Shown here one piece after another: positions 53,091 through 61,572 of a DNA stretch of 64,000 nt; positions within the stretch are counted from its first letter, which is position 1; every line of letters starts with the position of its first letter. The notes beneath the pieces were generated by a model. It made no database searches. It was not told the origin of the DNA and was given only the letters and a program-made list of their open reading frames with translations. The position numbers and the translations under genes were made by a program. Source of the DNA: Paraburkholderia susongensis (GTDB lineage Bacteria; Pseudomonadota; Gammaproteobacteria; Burkholderiales; Burkholderiaceae); NCBI RefSeq assembly GCF_900177725.1, contig NZ_FXAT01000001.1, forward strand, positions 558,001 to 622,000. The letters run 5' to 3'.

Positions 53091-54320
53091 TCAGTGCAAC
53101 TGGTCGGCCATCAAGCTCAGGATCTGCTTGGCCTGTGGGCTTTCGTCGACCTGCCCCTTGTCGTCGACCACGGCCACGCGGGTCTGGTCAGGCGTCACCG
53201 CGCGCACGTTCACGCGATACTCCTTGGCGACCTTTTCCTTCTTGCCGTGGAAGACCTGGTTCCAGAAGCCCTGCTCGGCCGACGACAGATCCTTCGGATC
53301 GACGTAGCGCACGAAGTAGATGCCACGGGTCGCGTCGCGGTCGTTGACGGTGAAGTTGCTGCGATCGAGCGCCAGGCCCACACGCAGCCACGCGCGGTCA
53401 TACGGCTCGCTGAGCATGACTTCTGTCGACGAGAGCTGCGCCGACGCATTGCGCGAATCCGCATCCGGCATCGGCTGCTGGGCCGAGAGCATCACGTTCT
53501 GCGCCGCGGTGGCGGCCGCCGCCGACTTCGCGCCCGCCGTTGCCGCGTTCGGCGCCGTTTGCGCGCCTGCCGGCGACAGCTCGGCGTTCTGCGTGCCGCC
53601 CGCGGTGCGCGAGTCGGCCAGCGCGAGCGCCGCCATCAGGCGCTTCAGATATTCCTGCTCGAGCGCCGGGTCGTTCGGCTTCGGCTGCCACTGGGTCGAA
53701 TCGTTGTTCGTGCCGGTGATCGCCTCGCGCATGCCCTTCTGGCTCACGAACACGTAGGTGCCGCCGTTCGGCGCCGCTTCGAGACGCGTGCGGAACTTGT
53801 TGCGCTCCGAGCTCACGTAGCTGTTGCCCATCGCCTTCGACAGCGTGCTGCGAATGAGGCCGTCGTTGATCTGCGCGTGGGTTTCGTTCCAGTCGGTTTC
53901 CATCACGCCCTTGTCGCGCTGGTCGACGACGAGCAGGAAGCCCTGCTCCTGCCAGAAGCGGCGGATTTGCGGCCACGCCTGATCGGGTGTCTTGTTGTCG
54001 ATGACGAGCCAGCTTTCAGTGCCGTCGCGCTGGATGTGCATGCCCTGAACCGGCGGCACGACCACCACCGAATTACCCGCCGGCGCCTGCGCCTGCACCT
54101 GCTTCAACGTGGACAACGAGGTTTCGCCGCCCTGCGGCGGCAGCGAACGCTGATCGGATGTCTCGTCGATCATGTTCGGCGGTACGGCAAGCGATACCTG
54201 CTTCGACCGCGAGTCGCTCTTGTAGTCGATTTTGGTCGGCGACGAGGTGCCGCAGCCGGCGACCAGCCCGCCCGCCATCAGCATTACTGCAAACCGCTTG
54301 GTAAGACGAAGATCAGTCAT
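53091..54320 (-). CDS. bamC: Outer-membrane assembly lipoprotein BamC (NlpB)
   Basis: 409 residues with lipobox LVAGC (Cys23), then a long unstructured N-terminal part (SLAVPPNMIDETSDQR, the BamD-binding region) and two helix-grip domains (DQAWPQIRRFWQEQGFLLVVDQRDKGVMETDW; DRAWLRVGLALDRSNFTVNDRDATRGIYFVRY). It is a subunit of the BAM complex on the inner face of the outer membrane. In many betaproteobacteria bamC follows dapA; here no dapA is present upstream, only a 415-base space and divergent genes. Confidence 0.93.
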   Translation of the reverse strand: MTDLRLTKRFAVMLMAGGLVAGCGTSSPTKIDYKSDSRSKQVSLAVPPNMIDETSDQRSLPPQGGETSLSTLKQVQAQAPAGNSVVVVPPVQGMHIQRDGTESWLVIDNKTPDQAWPQIRRFWQEQGFLLVVDQRDKGVMETDWNETHAQINDGLIRSTLSKAMGNSYVSSERNKFRTRLEAAPNGGTYVFVSQKGMREAITGTNNDSTQWQPKPNDPALEQEYLKRLMAALALADSRTAGGTQNAELSPAGAQTAPNAATAGAKSAAAATAAQNVMLSAQQPMPDADSRNASAQLSSTEVMLSEPYDRAWLRVGLALDRSNFTVNDRDATRGIYFVRYVDPKDLSSAEQGFWNQVFHGKKEKVAKEYRVNVRAVTPDQTRVAVVDDKGQVDESPQAKQILSLMADQLH

Positions 54321-54735
54321 GTTCGGGGAATCCTTCCGCTACGCCACGGCAAGTTTCCGTGGATCAACCCAACATTTTACCGGTCCTGGGCAAGCGTGTG
54401 CAAAAACTGGGGTTTGCCCGCGAATCGGATGGCCCGATGCGCACGTCCATGCCCCGCTTCTTTCCAGCAAAAAAGTCCATCCTCTTTGCCCCCAATTTCT
54501 TTGCCGTGATGTAAATTTCACAGTCGCTAACACTTACGAGGCGACATTGAGAATGTTCCTACGTCGTTGTTAGACGCTTGTCTTGAAAAGACTTTCGGCA
54601 TCTATGCAGCTTTATTTTGAGATTGTGTGCGGCCGTGTCTGAAACCGCCCATCACGAAGAACAAAAATCGCGTGCTACTTTAAGTTCCATATCTCAATAA
54701 AGTCCGGGCGCCCCAGCTCGCAAGGCAGACAGACC
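54321..54735. other. Divergent promoter space between bamC and the DUF2844 gene
   Basis: About 415 bases, AT-richer than its surroundings around 54490-54690, without any gene seen. It should hold promoters for both neighbours; no operator was identified. Confidence 0.5.
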
Positions 54736-55203
54736 ATGCTCAAGTCCCGTTTTTGTGCGTCCGCGGTCGCGTCGACGATCGCCCTCATTGTGTGCTGCGC
54801 GAGCGCCGGCGCGCGTGCCGAACTCGGCGGCGCGATGCCGAACGAGGCTAGCTCCGGCCCGAGCGCGCCGCGCACGATACTCAACGGCGCGCTGCGCGTG
54901 CGCACGCTGACCGACGCCGGCAACACGACCATCAACGAATACGCGACGAGCACCGGCCAGATCGTTGCCTACACCTGGCAAGGCCCAACCATGCCGGACC
55001 TGCACGCGCTGCTCGGCCAATACGCCGGCTCGTATCAGACGGGCGCGGCAGCGGCGGGATCGGCGAGCGGCAACCTGCATGCGTCGCGGATTGCGCGGCC
55101 CGACGTGATCGTCGAATCCGGCGGCCCGATGCGCGGCTACGTCGGCCGCGCGTGGCTGCCCGCGGCCTTGCCGGCCGGCGTCACGGCCAACGATCTCCAG
55201 TAA
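54736..55203 (+). CDS. DUF2844 secreted protein
   Basis: 155 residues: signal peptide (cleavage near ARA-EL), then a small domain with LRVRTLTDAGNTTINEYATSTGQIVAYTWQGPTMPDLHALLG, the DUF2844 hallmark. It is nearly always next to a DUF3443 gene, as here, so the two probably work together outside the inner membrane. The function is not known; it could be a propeptide-like or chaperone partner of the protease-like DUF3443. Confidence 0.85.
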   Translation: MLKSRFCASAVASTIALIVCCASAGARAELGGAMPNEASSGPSAPRTILNGALRVRTLTDAGNTTINEYATSTGQIVAYTWQGPTMPDLHALLGQYAGSYQTGAAAAGSASGNLHASRIARPDVIVESGGPMRGYVGRAWLPAALPAGVTANDLQ

Positions 55204-55244
55204 CGCGCCCCCGTCCTTCGGCGCCACCCTTCGGCCCCGGCTCT

Positions 55245-55296
55245 CAGCCCCGCTTCTCAGCCCCATCCATCAGCCCCATCCATCAGCCCCGTCCCT
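55245..55296. repeat. Four 13-bp tandem repeats (cagccccatccat)
   Basis: Units cagccccgcttct, cagccccatccat twice and cagccccgtccct stand head-to-tail between the DUF2844 stop and the DUF3443 start; a fifth partial unit follows. They carry no ORF and lie in the leader of the DUF3443 gene. Confidence 0.8.
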
Positions 55297-55322
55297 CAGC
55301 CCCAACTGACGCCCGTCACGCC

Positions 55323-56597
55323 ATGAAACCCGCCTTCCGCCTCTACGCCCTCGTCCTCGTCGCGTGCGCGGCCCTCGCCGCCTGTGGCGGCGGCGGCTCG
55401 AGCAGCACGTCGTCCACTTCGTCCGGCCCCGGCTCGTCAGGCGGCACGCCGTCCTCGTCGGGCACGTCCACCCCTTCGAACACGCCCAACCCGAACCCGA
55501 GCGTGCCGCAGTCGAACACGCCGAACGTGCAGCCGGTCGCGGTCGGCGTGTCGCCCAACATGACACGCAACATGCTGACGACGAGCGTCACGATCTGCCA
55601 GGCCGGCACCAGCACTTGCGCGACGATCGACGACATCCAGGTCGACACCGGCTCGAACGGCCTGCGTATCCTCGCGTCCGCGCTGCCCTCGGGCTTCACG
55701 CTGCCGGCCGTGGCGGCGGCCGGCACAGCGGGAGTCGCGGGCGAATGCGCGGTGTTCGGCAGCGGCTACGCGTGGGGCTCGGTGCGCAGCGCGGACGTGC
55801 GCATGGCCGGGCAGCTCGCCGCGTCGATCCCGGTGCAGCTGATCGCCGACCCGGCGCTGCCCGCCGCGCCCACCGACTGCGCGAACTCCGGCCCGGCCAT
55901 GCTGACGGTTGCGGGCCTGCACTCGAACGGCATTCTCGGCGTCGGTCTCTTCAGCACCGATTGCGGCGGCGGCTGCGCCAACGCCGCGCTGCCGCGCTGG
56001 TACTACAGCTGCACCGCGAGCGGTGCCTGCACGGCGAGCATGCAGGCGCTCGCGCAGCAGGTGACCAACCCGGTCAGCAGTTTCCCTCTCGACAACAACG
56101 GCGTCGTGATCGATCTGCCCGCCGTCGCCGATGCCGGCGCGGCCAGCGTGTCGGGCTCGCTGATCTTCGGCATCGGCACCCAGGCAAACAACACGCTCGG
56201 CGGCGCGAGCGTCGTCAAGGCCAACTCGGTGACGGGCTACGTGACCACGACGTCCGGCGGCCAGACCTATGCGCTGAGCTATCTGGACAGCGGCTCGAAC
56301 GGGCTTTTCTTCGGCTCGTCCCAGTTCCCGCTGTGCGGCTTCTGGTACTGCCCGACGTCGACGCAAACGGCCAGCGCGTCGATCACGGGAATCGACGGCG
56401 TATCGAACACGGTCTCGTTCAATGTCGGCAATTCGAGCACGCTGTTCGCGTCGTCGAACAATGCGTTCGATAACCTCGCGGGCATGTCGAGCCAGGGCTT
56501 CGGCTGGGGCTTGCCGTTCTTCTACGGCCGGCGCGTCTATACGGCGATCGCGTCGCGCAATACGTCGGCCGGGACGGGTCCCTACTACGCGTTCTGA
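55323..56597 (+). CDS. DUF3443 lipoprotein with pepsin-like aspartic protease marks
   Basis: 424 residues. Lipobox LAAC (Cys21), a Ser/Gly/Thr/Pro linker to about 70, then the DUF3443 domain. Two motifs are spaced as in two-lobed aspartic proteases: DTGSNGLRI at 108-116 and DSGSNGLFF at 322-330. Between them are GILGVGLF at 203-210 and SGSLIFGIG at 277-285, which resemble the pepsin segments DGILGLG and GELxFGG. Several Cys pairs would be oxidised outside the inner membrane. ATG 55323 is chosen by the signal peptide. A protease role is an inference; the family is formally of unknown function. Confidence 0.85.
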   Translation: MKPAFRLYALVLVACAALAACGGGGSSSTSSTSSGPGSSGGTPSSSGTSTPSNTPNPNPSVPQSNTPNVQPVAVGVSPNMTRNMLTTSVTICQAGTSTCATIDDIQVDTGSNGLRILASALPSGFTLPAVAAAGTAGVAGECAVFGSGYAWGSVRSADVRMAGQLAASIPVQLIADPALPAAPTDCANSGPAMLTVAGLHSNGILGVGLFSTDCGGGCANAALPRWYYSCTASGACTASMQALAQQVTNPVSSFPLDNNGVVIDLPAVADAGAASVSGSLIFGIGTQANNTLGGASVVKANSVTGYVTTTSGGQTYALSYLDSGSNGLFFGSSQFPLCGFWYCPTSTQTASASITGIDGVSNTVSFNVGNSSTLFASSNNAFDNLAGMSSQGFGWGLPFFYGRRVYTAIASRNTSAGTGPYYAF

Positions 56598-56661
56598 ACG
56601 CGCCGCAGCGACGCGCTCACGCGCGGGAGAATTCAGGTGTGGGGAAGTAGCCTGCGCGGAT

Positions 56662-57222
56662 TCAACCCGCTGCGCTGGCAGCCTGCGCGACCGGGGCGGC
56701 CGGGGCAACCGGTGCAACGAGCTTCGCCGGCGCGAGCCAGCGGAATACGGCGAGTGCTTCGCCATTGAACGTGCATTCGGCGGCGGCCGGCGTCATGACC
56801 TTTTTGGGCTTGACAGGTTTCGCCGCCACGTTGACGACAGCCGAAGCCTCCTTCGGTGCAGACGCCACGAGCGGAGCCGACGCCTCTCCCGGTGCGGACG
56901 CTACGAGCGAAGCGGAAGCCGCTCCCGGCGCGGACGCCACACGCGGAGCCGAAGCCCCTTTCGGCGCGGATGCCACACGCGGGGCCGAAGCCGCCGCCTC
57001 GGACGCCGTCTGCATATGCTCGATCGATCCTTCGATCACCACCCGCGAGCCGCGAATCGCAGCGCCCCGATGGCTGACCCGCAGCGTATCCGACGACGTT
57101 TCGGCCAGCTTGCTTCGCATCAACTGCTCGCATGCGCCCGAGTTGCGGGAAGCGGTCGTGCAGGCCGTCAGCAGCGCGGCGGCGGTCGCGACACAGGCGA
57201 CAGAGAGAATGCGGATCTTCAT
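56662..57222 (-). CDS. Lipoprotein with ASAPxxA heptad repeats
   Basis: 186 residues: lipobox LTAC (Cys18), a short domain with CEQLMRSKLAETSSDTLRVSHRGAAIRGSRVVIEGSIE, then about seven copies of a seven-residue unit ASAP(R/K/G/L)x(A) between residues ~76 and ~125, then a folded-looking end with ECTFNGEALAVFRW and a Pro/Ala tail. The repeat is probably a stalk. No function is known. ATG 57222 is set by the signal peptide. It is divergent from the CadD-like gene. Confidence 0.75.
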   Translation of the reverse strand: MKIRILSVACVATAAALLTACTTASRNSGACEQLMRSKLAETSSDTLRVSHRGAAIRGSRVVIEGSIEHMQTASEAAASAPRVASAPKGASAPRVASAPGAASASLVASAPGEASAPLVASAPKEASAVVNVAAKPVKPKKVMTPAAAECTFNGEALAVFRWLAPAKLVAPVAPAAPVAQAASAAG

Positions 57223-57283
57223 CGATGTTCCGTTTTTTAGCCGTCGGCCATTGTAGCTTACGGTCTCGCCGACCGGCAGCGCA

Positions 57284-57317
57284 GCCGCATGCCGCATGCC
57301 GCATGCCGCATGCCGCT
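57284..57317. repeat. Heptanucleotide tandem repeat (GCCGCAT)n
   Basis: Four perfect GCCGCAT units (57284-57311) plus a fifth, changed one (GCCGCTT), in the 205-base space between the divergent lipoprotein and CadD-like genes. Each junction makes a GCATGC palindrome. Unit number is likely to vary between strains by slippage. Confidence 0.85.
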
Positions 57318-57427
57318 TGACCGCAACGGATCGCATCGGCATCGTGTTGGGCGGCCGCGTTGTCCGTCCCGCGGATTTGCCGACGGACACGACGCGGTTT
57401 CTCCACCTTGCACCGACCCGCTTCTCC

Positions 57428-58078
57428 ATGCTCAGCCTCGTCCTGCTCGCGATCGTCGCCTATGCCGCGACCAATATCGACAACCTGTTCGTGCTGCTCG
57501 CGTTCCTGACCGAAGCCGGAACCGGAGGGCGCCGGCGCGTGCTCGCGGGACAGTACGCGGGGTCGCTCATCCTCGTCGCGGCGTCGCTCGTGCTCGCGGC
57601 CCTGCTCACGCGCCTGCCGACCGGCTATGTCGGCCTGCTCGGCTGCCTGCCGATCGGCGTGGGCCTGAGCAAGGCGTGGGAGCGTTTCGGCCCCGGCCGC
57701 GCGCAACGCAAGGAAGAAACGGACCCGAGCGAGCCCACCGCGCGCGCTTCAACCGATCGAGCCGACCCGGCCCTCTCGAGCCGTGGCTCGTCGAGCTGGG
57801 CCGTCGCAAGTGTCGCGATCGCCAACGGCTCGGACAACCTCGCCGTCTATGTGCCGCTTTACGCGAGCCATACGCCCGCCGAGAACGCGCTCATTTCGCT
57901 CGTGTTCGTCGTCATGATCGGGCTGTGGTGCGCGGGCGCGGTGTGGTTCGTCGAGCATCCGCTGCTTGGCGCGCCGATCCGGCGTTACGGCTCCGCGCTG
58001 CTGCCGCTGATCCTGCTCGCGATCGGCGTCTCGGTAATCGTGCACAACGATACGCTGCACGCTGTGTTCGGGCTGTAA
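57428..58078 (+). CDS. CadD-family (cadmium resistance-type) transporter
   Basis: 216 residues, five or six membrane spans. VAYAATNIDNLFVLLAFLTEA in the first span and VASVAIANGSDNLAVYVPLYAS in the middle are the paired Asn-Asp motifs of the CadD/LysE superfamily; the mid-protein loop (about 98-120) is polar and variable. Such proteins export cadmium or other cations. ATG 57428 is the family start. No metal regulator is adjacent. Confidence 0.85.
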   Translation: MLSLVLLAIVAYAATNIDNLFVLLAFLTEAGTGGRRRVLAGQYAGSLILVAASLVLAALLTRLPTGYVGLLGCLPIGVGLSKAWERFGPGRAQRKEETDPSEPTARASTDRADPALSSRGSSSWAVASVAIANGSDNLAVYVPLYASHTPAENALISLVFVVMIGLWCAGAVWFVEHPLLGAPIRRYGSALLPLILLAIGVSVIVHNDTLHAVFGL

Positions 58079-58178
58079 GCGGCGCGGGTCGCGGCGGGAT
58101 TCACCGCAACACTTCACCGCAACACATCCCGAAAGCCCGCGAGCGAACGGCCCAGGCCCTTGACGCAATCCCAATAAT

Positions 58179-58283
58179 ATGTTCCCATTGCGCACCATGT
58201 ACCGCACCCAGACCACCCTCTCGCTACTACTAGCCCGCTCTACCGGGCTAGGTCTGCTGCTGCGCGCTTCCGCTTCCCTCTGA
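58179..58283 (+). CDS. leuL: Leucine-rich leader peptide of leuA
   Basis: 34 codons from ATG 58179, or 28 from ATG 58197, ending TGA 58281-58283. Ten Leu codons fall in the peptide, with three CTA in a row (rare codons) and CTG-CTG-CTG later: TLSLLLARSTGLGLLLRA. The CTA run is followed by a perfect hairpin TAGCCCG-CTCTAC-CGGGCTA (58231-58250). It stands 114 bases before leuA. This is the arrangement of a transcription attenuator that senses charged tRNA-Leu. Confidence 0.8.
   Translation: MFPLRTMYRTQTTLSLLLARSTGLGLLLRASASL
58231..58250 (+). promoter_or_regulatory. leuA attenuator pause hairpin
   Basis: Seven-bp stem TAGCCCG / CGGGCTA with a six-base loop, inside the leader peptide directly after the CTA-CTA-CTA codons. 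A possible terminator stem follows (CCGGT-TTCCG-ACCGG near 58335-58349, with a TTTTT run some 15 bases later); its exact form is less clear. Confidence 0.6.
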
Positions 58284-58397
58284 TACACCGAAGCACCGCT
58301 TGATTCCCCAGTAACTGACCCAGCCCCGGTTTCCGACCGGCGGCCCAGTATCGCTTTTTCGTCGTCCGGTCGACTACCTCCACGGTCTCCTCCTCGG

Positions 58398-60125
58398 ATG
58401 ATGAAAATGTTGAAAAACCCCGCTACCAAGTACCGTTCGTTCAAGCCCATCAATCTGGTTGACCGCCAGTGGCCGTCGCGCGTCATCACGCGTGCGCCGA
58501 TCTGGATGAGCACCGACCTGCGCGACGGCAACCAGGCCCTGTTCGAACCGATGAACGCCGAGCGCAAGATGCGCATGTTCAAGACGCTCGTGCAGATCGG
58601 CTTCAAGGAAATCGAAGTCGCGTTTCCGTCCGCGTCGCAGACCGACTTCAACTTCGTGCGCGAACTGATCGAAGGCGGCCATATCCCCGACGACGTCACG
58701 ATCGAAGTGCTCACGCAGGCGCGTGACGATCTCATCGAGCGCACTTTCGAATCGCTGCGCGGCGCCCCGCGCGCGATCGTCCACCTCTACAACGCGACCG
58801 CGCCGGAATTCCGCAAGATCGTGTTCGGCCTCGAAAAGAGCGGCGTGATCGAACTCGCGCAAAAGGCCGCGCGCACCATGAAGCGTTTCGCCGATGCGCA
58901 GCCGGAAACGCACTTCACGCTGCAATACAGCCCGGAAGTATTCAGCGGCACCGAACTCGAATTCGCGAAGGAAGTCTGCGACGCCGTGTTCGACATCTGG
59001 CAACCGACGCCGGACCACAAGGCCATCGTCAACCTGCCGGCCACCGTCGAAATGGCGACGCCGAACGTCTACGCGGACCAGATCGAATGGATGCACCGCA
59101 ACCTCAAGCGCCGCGATTCGCTGATCGTCTCGGTGCATCCGCATAACGACCGCGGCACCGCCGTGGCCGCCGCGGAACTCGCGGTGATGGCCGGCGCCGA
59201 TCGCGTCGAAGGATGCCTCTTCGGCAACGGCGAGCGCACTGGCAACGTCGACCTCGTCACGCTCGCGCTGAATCTCTACACGCAGGGCGTCGACCCCGAA
59301 CTCGATTTCTCGAACATCAACGAAGTGGCGCGCACAGCCGAGGAGTGCACGCAGTTGCCGGTTCATCCGCGTCATCCGTATGTCGGCGATCTCGTGTTCA
59401 CCGCGTTCTCGGGCTCGCATCAGGACGCGATCAAGAAGGGTCTCGCCGTGCAGAAGCCGGACGCGATCTGGGAAGTGCCGTACATGCCGATCGATCCGAG
59501 CGACCTCGGCCGTACCTACGATTCGGTGATCCGCGTGAACAGCCAGTCGGGCAAGGGTGGCATCGCCTACCTGCTCGAACAGAGCTACGGCGTCGTGTTG
59601 CCGCGCCGTCTGCAGGTCGATTTCAGCTCGGCCGTGCAGCGCTTTACCGACGACAGCGGCCAGGAAGTCACGCCCACGCAGATCTGGGAACTGTTCCAGC
59701 AGGAATACGTGCGCACGTCCGAACCGGTCCGCTACATCGGACACAGCCTGTCCGAGCATGACGGCCGCGAGCACATCAAGCTCACGGTCGAAATCAACGG
59801 CACGCCGCGCGTGCTGACCGGTGCGGGTAACGGCCCGCTCGACGCGCTCATGCACGCATTCGACGTGCCGGTGCGCATCCAGCACTACGAAGAACGCGCG
59901 CTCACGCAAGGCGCCGACGCTCGCGCGATCGCGATTGCCGAAATGGCCGGCGCCGATGTGTCCGGTAGCGCGTTCGGCGTCGGCGTCGATGCGAACCTCG
60001 TGACGGCCTCGATCCGCGCGGTAATCAGCGGCGTCAATCGCGCTTATGCTCGTGCAAACGTGGAAGCGCAGGAGCGTTTCTTCGAAGCCGCATTGCGCGA
60101 TGCCGAGGAACGCGCGGCGGTGTGA
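58398..60125 (+). CDS. leuA: 2-Isopropylmalate synthase LeuA (long, type 2)
   Basis: 575 residues. It catalyses the first committed step of leucine synthesis from 2-oxoisovalerate and acetyl-CoA. The catalytic TIM barrel has [15 protein letters not shown] near 38-52, [45 protein letters not shown] near 242-286, and a C-terminal leucine-binding regulatory domain (about 440-570). The length and DGNQAL motif fit the actinobacterial/betaproteobacterial long subgroup. Three ATG codons lie close together (58398, 58401, 58407). Its leader peptide and attenuator lie upstream; a very strong terminator follows. Confidence 0.97.
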   Translation: MMKMLKNPATKYRSFKPINLVDRQWPSRVITRAPIWMSTDLRDGNQALFEPMNAERKMRMFKTLVQIGFKEIEVAFPSASQTDFNFVRELIEGGHIPDDVTIEVLTQARDDLIERTFESLRGAPRAIVHLYNATAPEFRKIVFGLEKSGVIELAQKAARTMKRFADAQPETHFTLQYSPEVFSGTELEFAKEVCDAVFDIWQPTPDHKAIVNLPATVEMATPNVYADQIEWMHRNLKRRDSLIVSVHPHNDRGTAVAAAELAVMAGADRVEGCLFGNGERTGNVDLVTLALNLYTQGVDPELDFSNINEVARTAEECTQLPVHPRHPYVGDLVFTAFSGSHQDAIKKGLAVQKPDAIWEVPYMPIDPSDLGRTYDSVIRVNSQSGKGGIAYLLEQSYGVVLPRRLQVDFSSAVQRFTDDSGQEVTPTQIWELFQQEYVRTSEPVRYIGHSLSEHDGREHIKLTVEINGTPRVLTGAGNGPLDALMHAFDVPVRIQHYEERALTQGADARAIAIAEMAGADVSGSAFGVGVDANLVTASIRAVISGVNRAYARANVEAQERFFEAALRDAEERAAV

Positions 60126-60153
60126 CGCTTCGGTTTGCGTTGACGTGTGCCGA

Positions 60154-60177
60154 GGTGCGCTGATCATTCAGCGCACC
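60154..60177. terminator. Hairpin after leuA
   Basis: GGTGCGCTGA-TCAT-TCAGCGCACC, a perfect 10-bp stem 28 bases after leuA. It has no T run, so it may stabilise the mRNA 3' end or act with the next hairpin. Confidence 0.5.
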
Positions 60178-60183
60178 GACGGC

Positions 60184-60224
60184 AAAGAGGGGGCGCGCTA
60201 AACGATCAGCGCGCCCCCTCTTTT
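60184..60224. terminator. Strong bidirectional terminator after leuA
   Basis: A perfect 16-bp stem: AAAGAGGGGGCGCGCT on the left, AGCGCGCCCCCTCTTT on the right, with an eight-base loop and a T run. It ends leuA (+) and the binding-protein gene (-), which is convergent. Confidence 0.92.
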
Positions 60225-60260
60225 CATTCACGATTGATCCGCGCTGGCAGCGGCCAGCGC

Positions 60261-61040
60261 TCAATGAAACACGTCGCGGCCGAAATACTTTTCTGAAATC
60301 CGCTGATACGTACCGTCTTTCCTGAGGCTCGCGAGCGCCTCGTTGATCGCCGCGCACAACTTCGGGCTGCCCTTGCGCATCAACACGGCGGAACGGTCGT
60401 AGCTATCGGGCGACGTATCGACCGCGACGACCTTCACCTTCGCATCGGGCTTGCGCTTCTGGTAGTCGAGAAACGACAACGCATCGTTGACGGTCGCATC
60501 GACGCGGCCCGCGCTCACCAGCTCGATCGACTCGTCGAAGCCCTGCGCGGGAATCACTTGGGCGCCATGCGCGGCGGCGATCCTGCCGACAATGCTCGTC
60601 TGCGTATTGGCGGACTTCCTGCCCTTCAGGTCGTCGAAGCTTTTGATCGTCGTGTTGTCCGACGCGACGATCAACACCGCGTGCGACGTGATGTACGGGT
60701 CGGAGTAATCGTATTTGAGCTTGCGCTCGTCGGTGACGGCCACTTCGTTGATCACCGCGTCGTAGCGGTTCATGTCGAGACCGGCAATCAGCCCCTCCCA
60801 TCTGCCTTCGATGAATTGCGGCCTGACACCGAGACGCTGCGCGATCGCCGTGCCGAGTTCCACGTCGAAGCCGGTCAGCCTGCCCGCGTCGTCGTGATAG
60901 GTAAACGGCGCATAGGTGCCTTCCGTGCCGATCCGGAGCACGCCGGTTGCCCTGATTTGCGCGAGGTTATCGCCGGCGAATACCGGGCTCACGCTCGCCT
61001 GCAACAGCGCGGCCAGCGCCAGGAAACGAATCGGCTTCAT
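60261..61040 (-). CDS. ABC amino-acid (cystine-type) binding protein
   Basis: 259 residues: signal peptide (FLALAALLQASVSPVFA), then the family-3 solute-binding domain LRIGTEGTYAPFTYHDDAGRLTGFDVELGTAIAQRLG, EGRWEGLIAGLDMNRYDAVINEVAVTDERK and NTQTSIVGR. It is close to FliY/cystine and polar amino-acid binders. ATG 61040 has GGAG upstream. No permease or ATPase gene follows, so it is an orphan binding protein or shares a transporter encoded elsewhere. Confidence 0.88.
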   Translation of the reverse strand: MKPIRFLALAALLQASVSPVFAGDNLAQIRATGVLRIGTEGTYAPFTYHDDAGRLTGFDVELGTAIAQRLGVRPQFIEGRWEGLIAGLDMNRYDAVINEVAVTDERKLKYDYSDPYITSHAVLIVASDNTTIKSFDDLKGRKSANTQTSIVGRIAAAHGAQVIPAQGFDESIELVSAGRVDATVNDALSFLDYQKRKPDAKVKVVAVDTSPDSYDRSAVLMRKGSPKLCAAINEALASLRKDGTYQRISEKYFGRDVFH

Positions 61041-61111
61041 CGAGGGCTCCGTCGGGTTTGCCATGCCGGTGGCCGGGGGCGCGGCGCGGCCCGGCCACCG
61101 GCTGGCAGACC

Positions 61112-61480
61112 CTAACCGCGCGCGACGATCGAATCGTTGAGCGCCGCCACCACGCGGCCAATGAACGATTCGTCCTTGCTCGAGAGCGCTTTGGCTTCGC
61201 CCGACGAGCTATGCAGCAGCACGTGATACTCGCCTTTCTGCGCACGCCACCATAGCACGGCGAGCGCAATCAGGATCGCGCCGATCACGACGCCGGCGAG
61301 TCCGGCAAACATCGCGCACAGTCCAACCACGCCGACCACGATCGGGCCGCCGCGCTTCGCCGGCTCGATCTTGCTCTTGACCGACGTGATGCCGCTCATC
61401 GCATAGGTCTGCGCCGGCACGATGAAGCGCGCGCTCGTCACCTTCACGCCGCCTTCTTCCAGAAAGATCCGCTCATCCAT
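61112..61480 (-). CDS. DUF6232-type small membrane protein
   Basis: 122 residues: an N-terminal strand-rich part EEGGVKVTSARFIVPAQTYAMSGITSVKS, then two membrane helices (PIVVGVVGLCAMFAGLAGVVIGAILIALAVLWW, about 46-78), then a cytosolic part with YHVLLHSSSGEAKALSS. This matches the DUF6232 pattern; its role is unknown. It is 92 bases downstream of the VWA-like gene on the same strand and probably belongs to that operon. Confidence 0.75.
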   Translation of the reverse strand: MDERIFLEEGGVKVTSARFIVPAQTYAMSGITSVKSKIEPAKRGGPIVVGVVGLCAMFAGLAGVVIGAILIALAVLWWRAQKGEYHVLLHSSSGEAKALSSKDESFIGRVVAALNDSIVARG

Positions 61481-61530
61481 GTGTTACTCCTCTTGTAGTG
61501 TCCAGTGACGGCGCTCCTGCGTGAGCACTT

Positions 61531-61569
61531 TGCATGAGCGCCCTGCATCAGCGCCCTGCATGAGCGAGC
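61531..61569. repeat. Three 13-bp direct repeats (tgcatgagcgccc)
   Basis: Units tgcatgagcgccc, tgcatcagcgccc and tgcatgagcgagc stand in tandem between the VWA-like and DUF6232 genes, running up to the stop codon of the former. Confidence 0.7.
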
Positions 61570-61572
61570 CGT

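Noticed and set aside
57284..57317. CRISPR or iteron array
   Set aside because: Seven-base contiguous units without spacers and no replication genes nearby; a simple sequence repeat.
58374..60167. A 597-codon minus-strand frame opposite leuA
   Set aside because: Antisense shadow of leuA; no family features.
60154..60177. Operator for the convergent genes after leuA
   Set aside because: It lies between two stop codons, not near any start; a 3'-end RNA hairpin is more likely.
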